NCBI RefSeq assembly: GCF_030463535.1
Contig: NC_132900.1
Span: forward strand, 28,531,956 to 28,595,955
DNA length: 64,000 nucleotides
Direction of reading: 5' to 3'
From: Salminus brasiliensis
Taxonomy: Eukaryota > Chordata > Actinopteri > Characiformes > Bryconidae
The notes under the pieces were generated by a model. It ran no database searches, was not told the DNA's origin, and saw only the letters and a list, made by a program, of their open reading frames with translations. Positions 62,300 through 64,000 of this stretch are shown here, in pieces. Numbering within the stretch: position 1 is the first letter of the stretch; the number at the start of each line of letters is the position of its first letter. The position numbers and the translations under genes are program-made.

Positions 62300-63740
62300 C
62301 GCCAACGAATCGTTTCTGACCGAACTGCTCATTTAAGTGAGTCGAGGGAGTCGAACAGGGGTTTGCTTTATTCTTGATTGTTTATTTATACTTTATCTAT
62401 CATTTATTTTTACTTTATTTATACTTTATTCTCCAACACGTCAATTCTCGTCTCCTGCTGTACATAAGTACAATTAAATAATTTGATTGTATACTTATAC
62501 ACAATAACAAGCATACTAATAATAATAACTACTACTACTATTATTATTAATAATAATAATAAAATTAAAATAAATAATTAAAACTATTTAGCCTATTATT
62601 TAGCAATTGACTTATGCTATGTCACTAAGCACTAGCAGGCGGGGCCAAATCATCTCAGCCAATAATATCACGTTTCACCTTCCCCACCCACCACTTATAA
62701 CTGAGCAACAATGCTTAGCTAGCTCAGTGATGCACCCTAATACAGTGTTTTTAAAATTGGCACAAATAAATATGACTGATACACTTTTTTATTTAATCAA
62801 CTCACTCTGCAAAGCTGCAAGGCAATGCCCCATAATCCTTGTTGCGTCACACTGCAGCATTCAAACTTTGTATTCTTATACTTTGCCTAAATTGTGCAAA
62901 TGATTCATTCATGCTTTTAATGAACAGCTTTCAGTGGACTGAATAAACGATGGATAGGTTAATTGATATGAAGCGAAACTAAAGCCTGTGAACTGCTGTG
63001 AATCGGACGTTAGATTCCTAAGCGCGCTCTGGCCAAAGGAATCGGTTCGTTGAATTGACTCGAGCGTTCCATCACAAATGCATCAGGCAGTTGGGTGCGC
63101 GCAGCGCGTTCACAGGTGAAATCGCGTGTTTCACGTTAACGCTATTAGCTCGTTACCCGCACGGTAGGTCAGAAAACCGGTTTCTGAAGCGGTGGGGCTT
63201 TAATACGTTTTAAAACGACTGTATTAAACAAAAACTCAAGTAAAACTCGTGTTTTGGGGTTCAGCTCGACAATTTGTCGAGTGAGGGCGTACAGAAAGCG
63301 AGCTCCAGAGGAAGAGGACGTAAAGCGATTAGCCGGTGACAGAAAACAAAGACTTTTAGGTCGCCAGCAGCTTTATTACCATGAGGCTGGAGGACGTGGG
63401 CGGCAGCCTGAAGCTTATGGTTTAAACTCCTTCACCACTTCAGTATCAGTATCTATCTATAGGAAGCTAAAGCTGCGTTCACAAGTACCTTTAGTCTTAT
63501 AATGTAATGAAAGTTTAATTAAAAATATATTTAATTGGAGTCATACTAAAAAACTGACTATTTTAATGAATCTATTCTAATGGAGGTGGACTATTTCTGA
63601 TATAATATGGCAGTATGTGGCTCTAAATGCAGCCCCAGTGTCTCACCTAAAATTGACCTGACCTGACCTCTACTAGAGATTTGGGCCTAGGCCTCCATTG
63701 TCACACTGTTAAAATGTCATATAGTGGCTCTGGACTCTGG
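62300..63740. other. Flank beyond pip4k2a, nothing recognised
   Basis: AT-rich with AAT/ACT triplet runs (62517-62570). A second CpG-rich spot lies at 63060-63180. No exon of the neighbouring gene expected from mammalian order (ARMC3) was recognised. Confidence 0.4.
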
Positions 63741-63744
63741 TCCT

Positions 63745-64000
63745 ATAGTGGGGCAGTATTGGCTCAGCGGTTAGAGCTCCGGGCTGTCGATAACAGGGTT
63801 GTGGGTTCGATTCCCGGGCTCGGCAAGCTGCCACTGTTGGGCCCTTGAGCAAGGCCCTTTACCCTCTCTGCTCCCCGGGCGCTGGAGTTAGCTGCCCACC
63901 GCTCTGTGTGTGTGTGTACTCACTGCCCCTAACACATGTGTGTGTGTGAGTGTGTTCACTACCAGATGGGTTAAATGCGGAGGACACATTTCGCTGTACA
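63745..64000 (+). repeat. tRNA-derived SINE, cut by the window end
   Basis: The most complete copy of this SINE family here. Head: TGGCTCAGCGGTTAGAGC (A box) and GGGTTCGATTCCCGG (B box), an RNA polymerase III promoter pair of tRNA origin. Body: GGGCCCTTGAGCAAGGCCCT, a TG microsatellite, and GGTTAAATGCGGAGGACACA. It lacks a cloverleaf, so it is not a functional tRNA gene. Confidence 0.9.

Noticed and set aside
63376-63423. Short frame starting MRLEDVGGSLKL in CpG-rich flank
   Set aside because: Ends at TAA after 14 codons with no donor site inside; I cannot link it to any gene.
63745-63830. Possible tRNA gene from A-box and B-box matches
   Set aside because: The segment lacks paired acceptor and anticodon stems and continues into a SINE body present elsewhere in the window.

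Overview
This is vertebrate nuclear DNA from a ray-finned fish, most likely an otophysan (characin or catfish relative). Three lines of evidence support this: short exons with GT/AG junctions that rebuild three conserved vertebrate proteins end to end; many tRNA-derived SINEs, Tc1-like remnants and short inverted-repeat elements of teleost type; and abundant microsatellites. The organism call is an inference from gene order and repeat style, since no database search was possible. Layout: (1) 1-11.4 kb is an accessory region holding three tandem, same-strand copies of an unrecognised three-exon gene for a 67-78 residue single-pass membrane protein, embedded in minisatellites and transposon relics. 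(2) 13.99-20.44 kb, minus strand, is a complete 12-exon dnajc1 (ER membrane J-protein with two SANT domains, 522 aa). (3) 20.5-25.2 kb is intergenic, with a CpG-dense block at 23.5-24.0 kb carrying two perfect CRE palindromes. (4) 25.3-32.0 kb, plus strand, is a complete bmi1 (pcgf4, PRC1 RING protein, 326 aa) with a GC-rich noncoding first exon and a second CpG-rich block inside intron 1. (5) 35.8-61.43 kb, minus strand, is a complete 10-exon pip4k2a (phosphatidylinositol-5-phosphate 4-kinase type II alpha, 409 aa) with a ~2.4 kb 3' UTR and a 13 kb first intron full of small transposons. (6) 61.4-64.0 kb is the pip4k2a CpG promoter and upstream flank, ending inside a SINE. The order dnajc1-bmi1-pip4k2a matches the human 10p12 block DNAJC1-COMMD3-BMI1-SPAG6-PIP4K2A, but I find no COMMD3 or SPAG6 exons. 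This fits one of the two post-duplication teleost copies of the block. The three conserved genes act in separate processes (ER co-chaperone, chromatin repression, phosphoinositide signalling) and are linked by ancestral synteny, not by a shared pathway. The least explained content is the 1-11 kb array. Each predicted protein has a very short acidic N-terminus, one membrane span with a buried Asp or Asn, a basic juxtamembrane stretch and a C-terminal Tyr-Glu-Asn motif. At least one copy has a PU.1-like ETS site just upstream. That architecture recalls small immune signalling adaptors, but the family is unrecognised and the role is a hypothesis.
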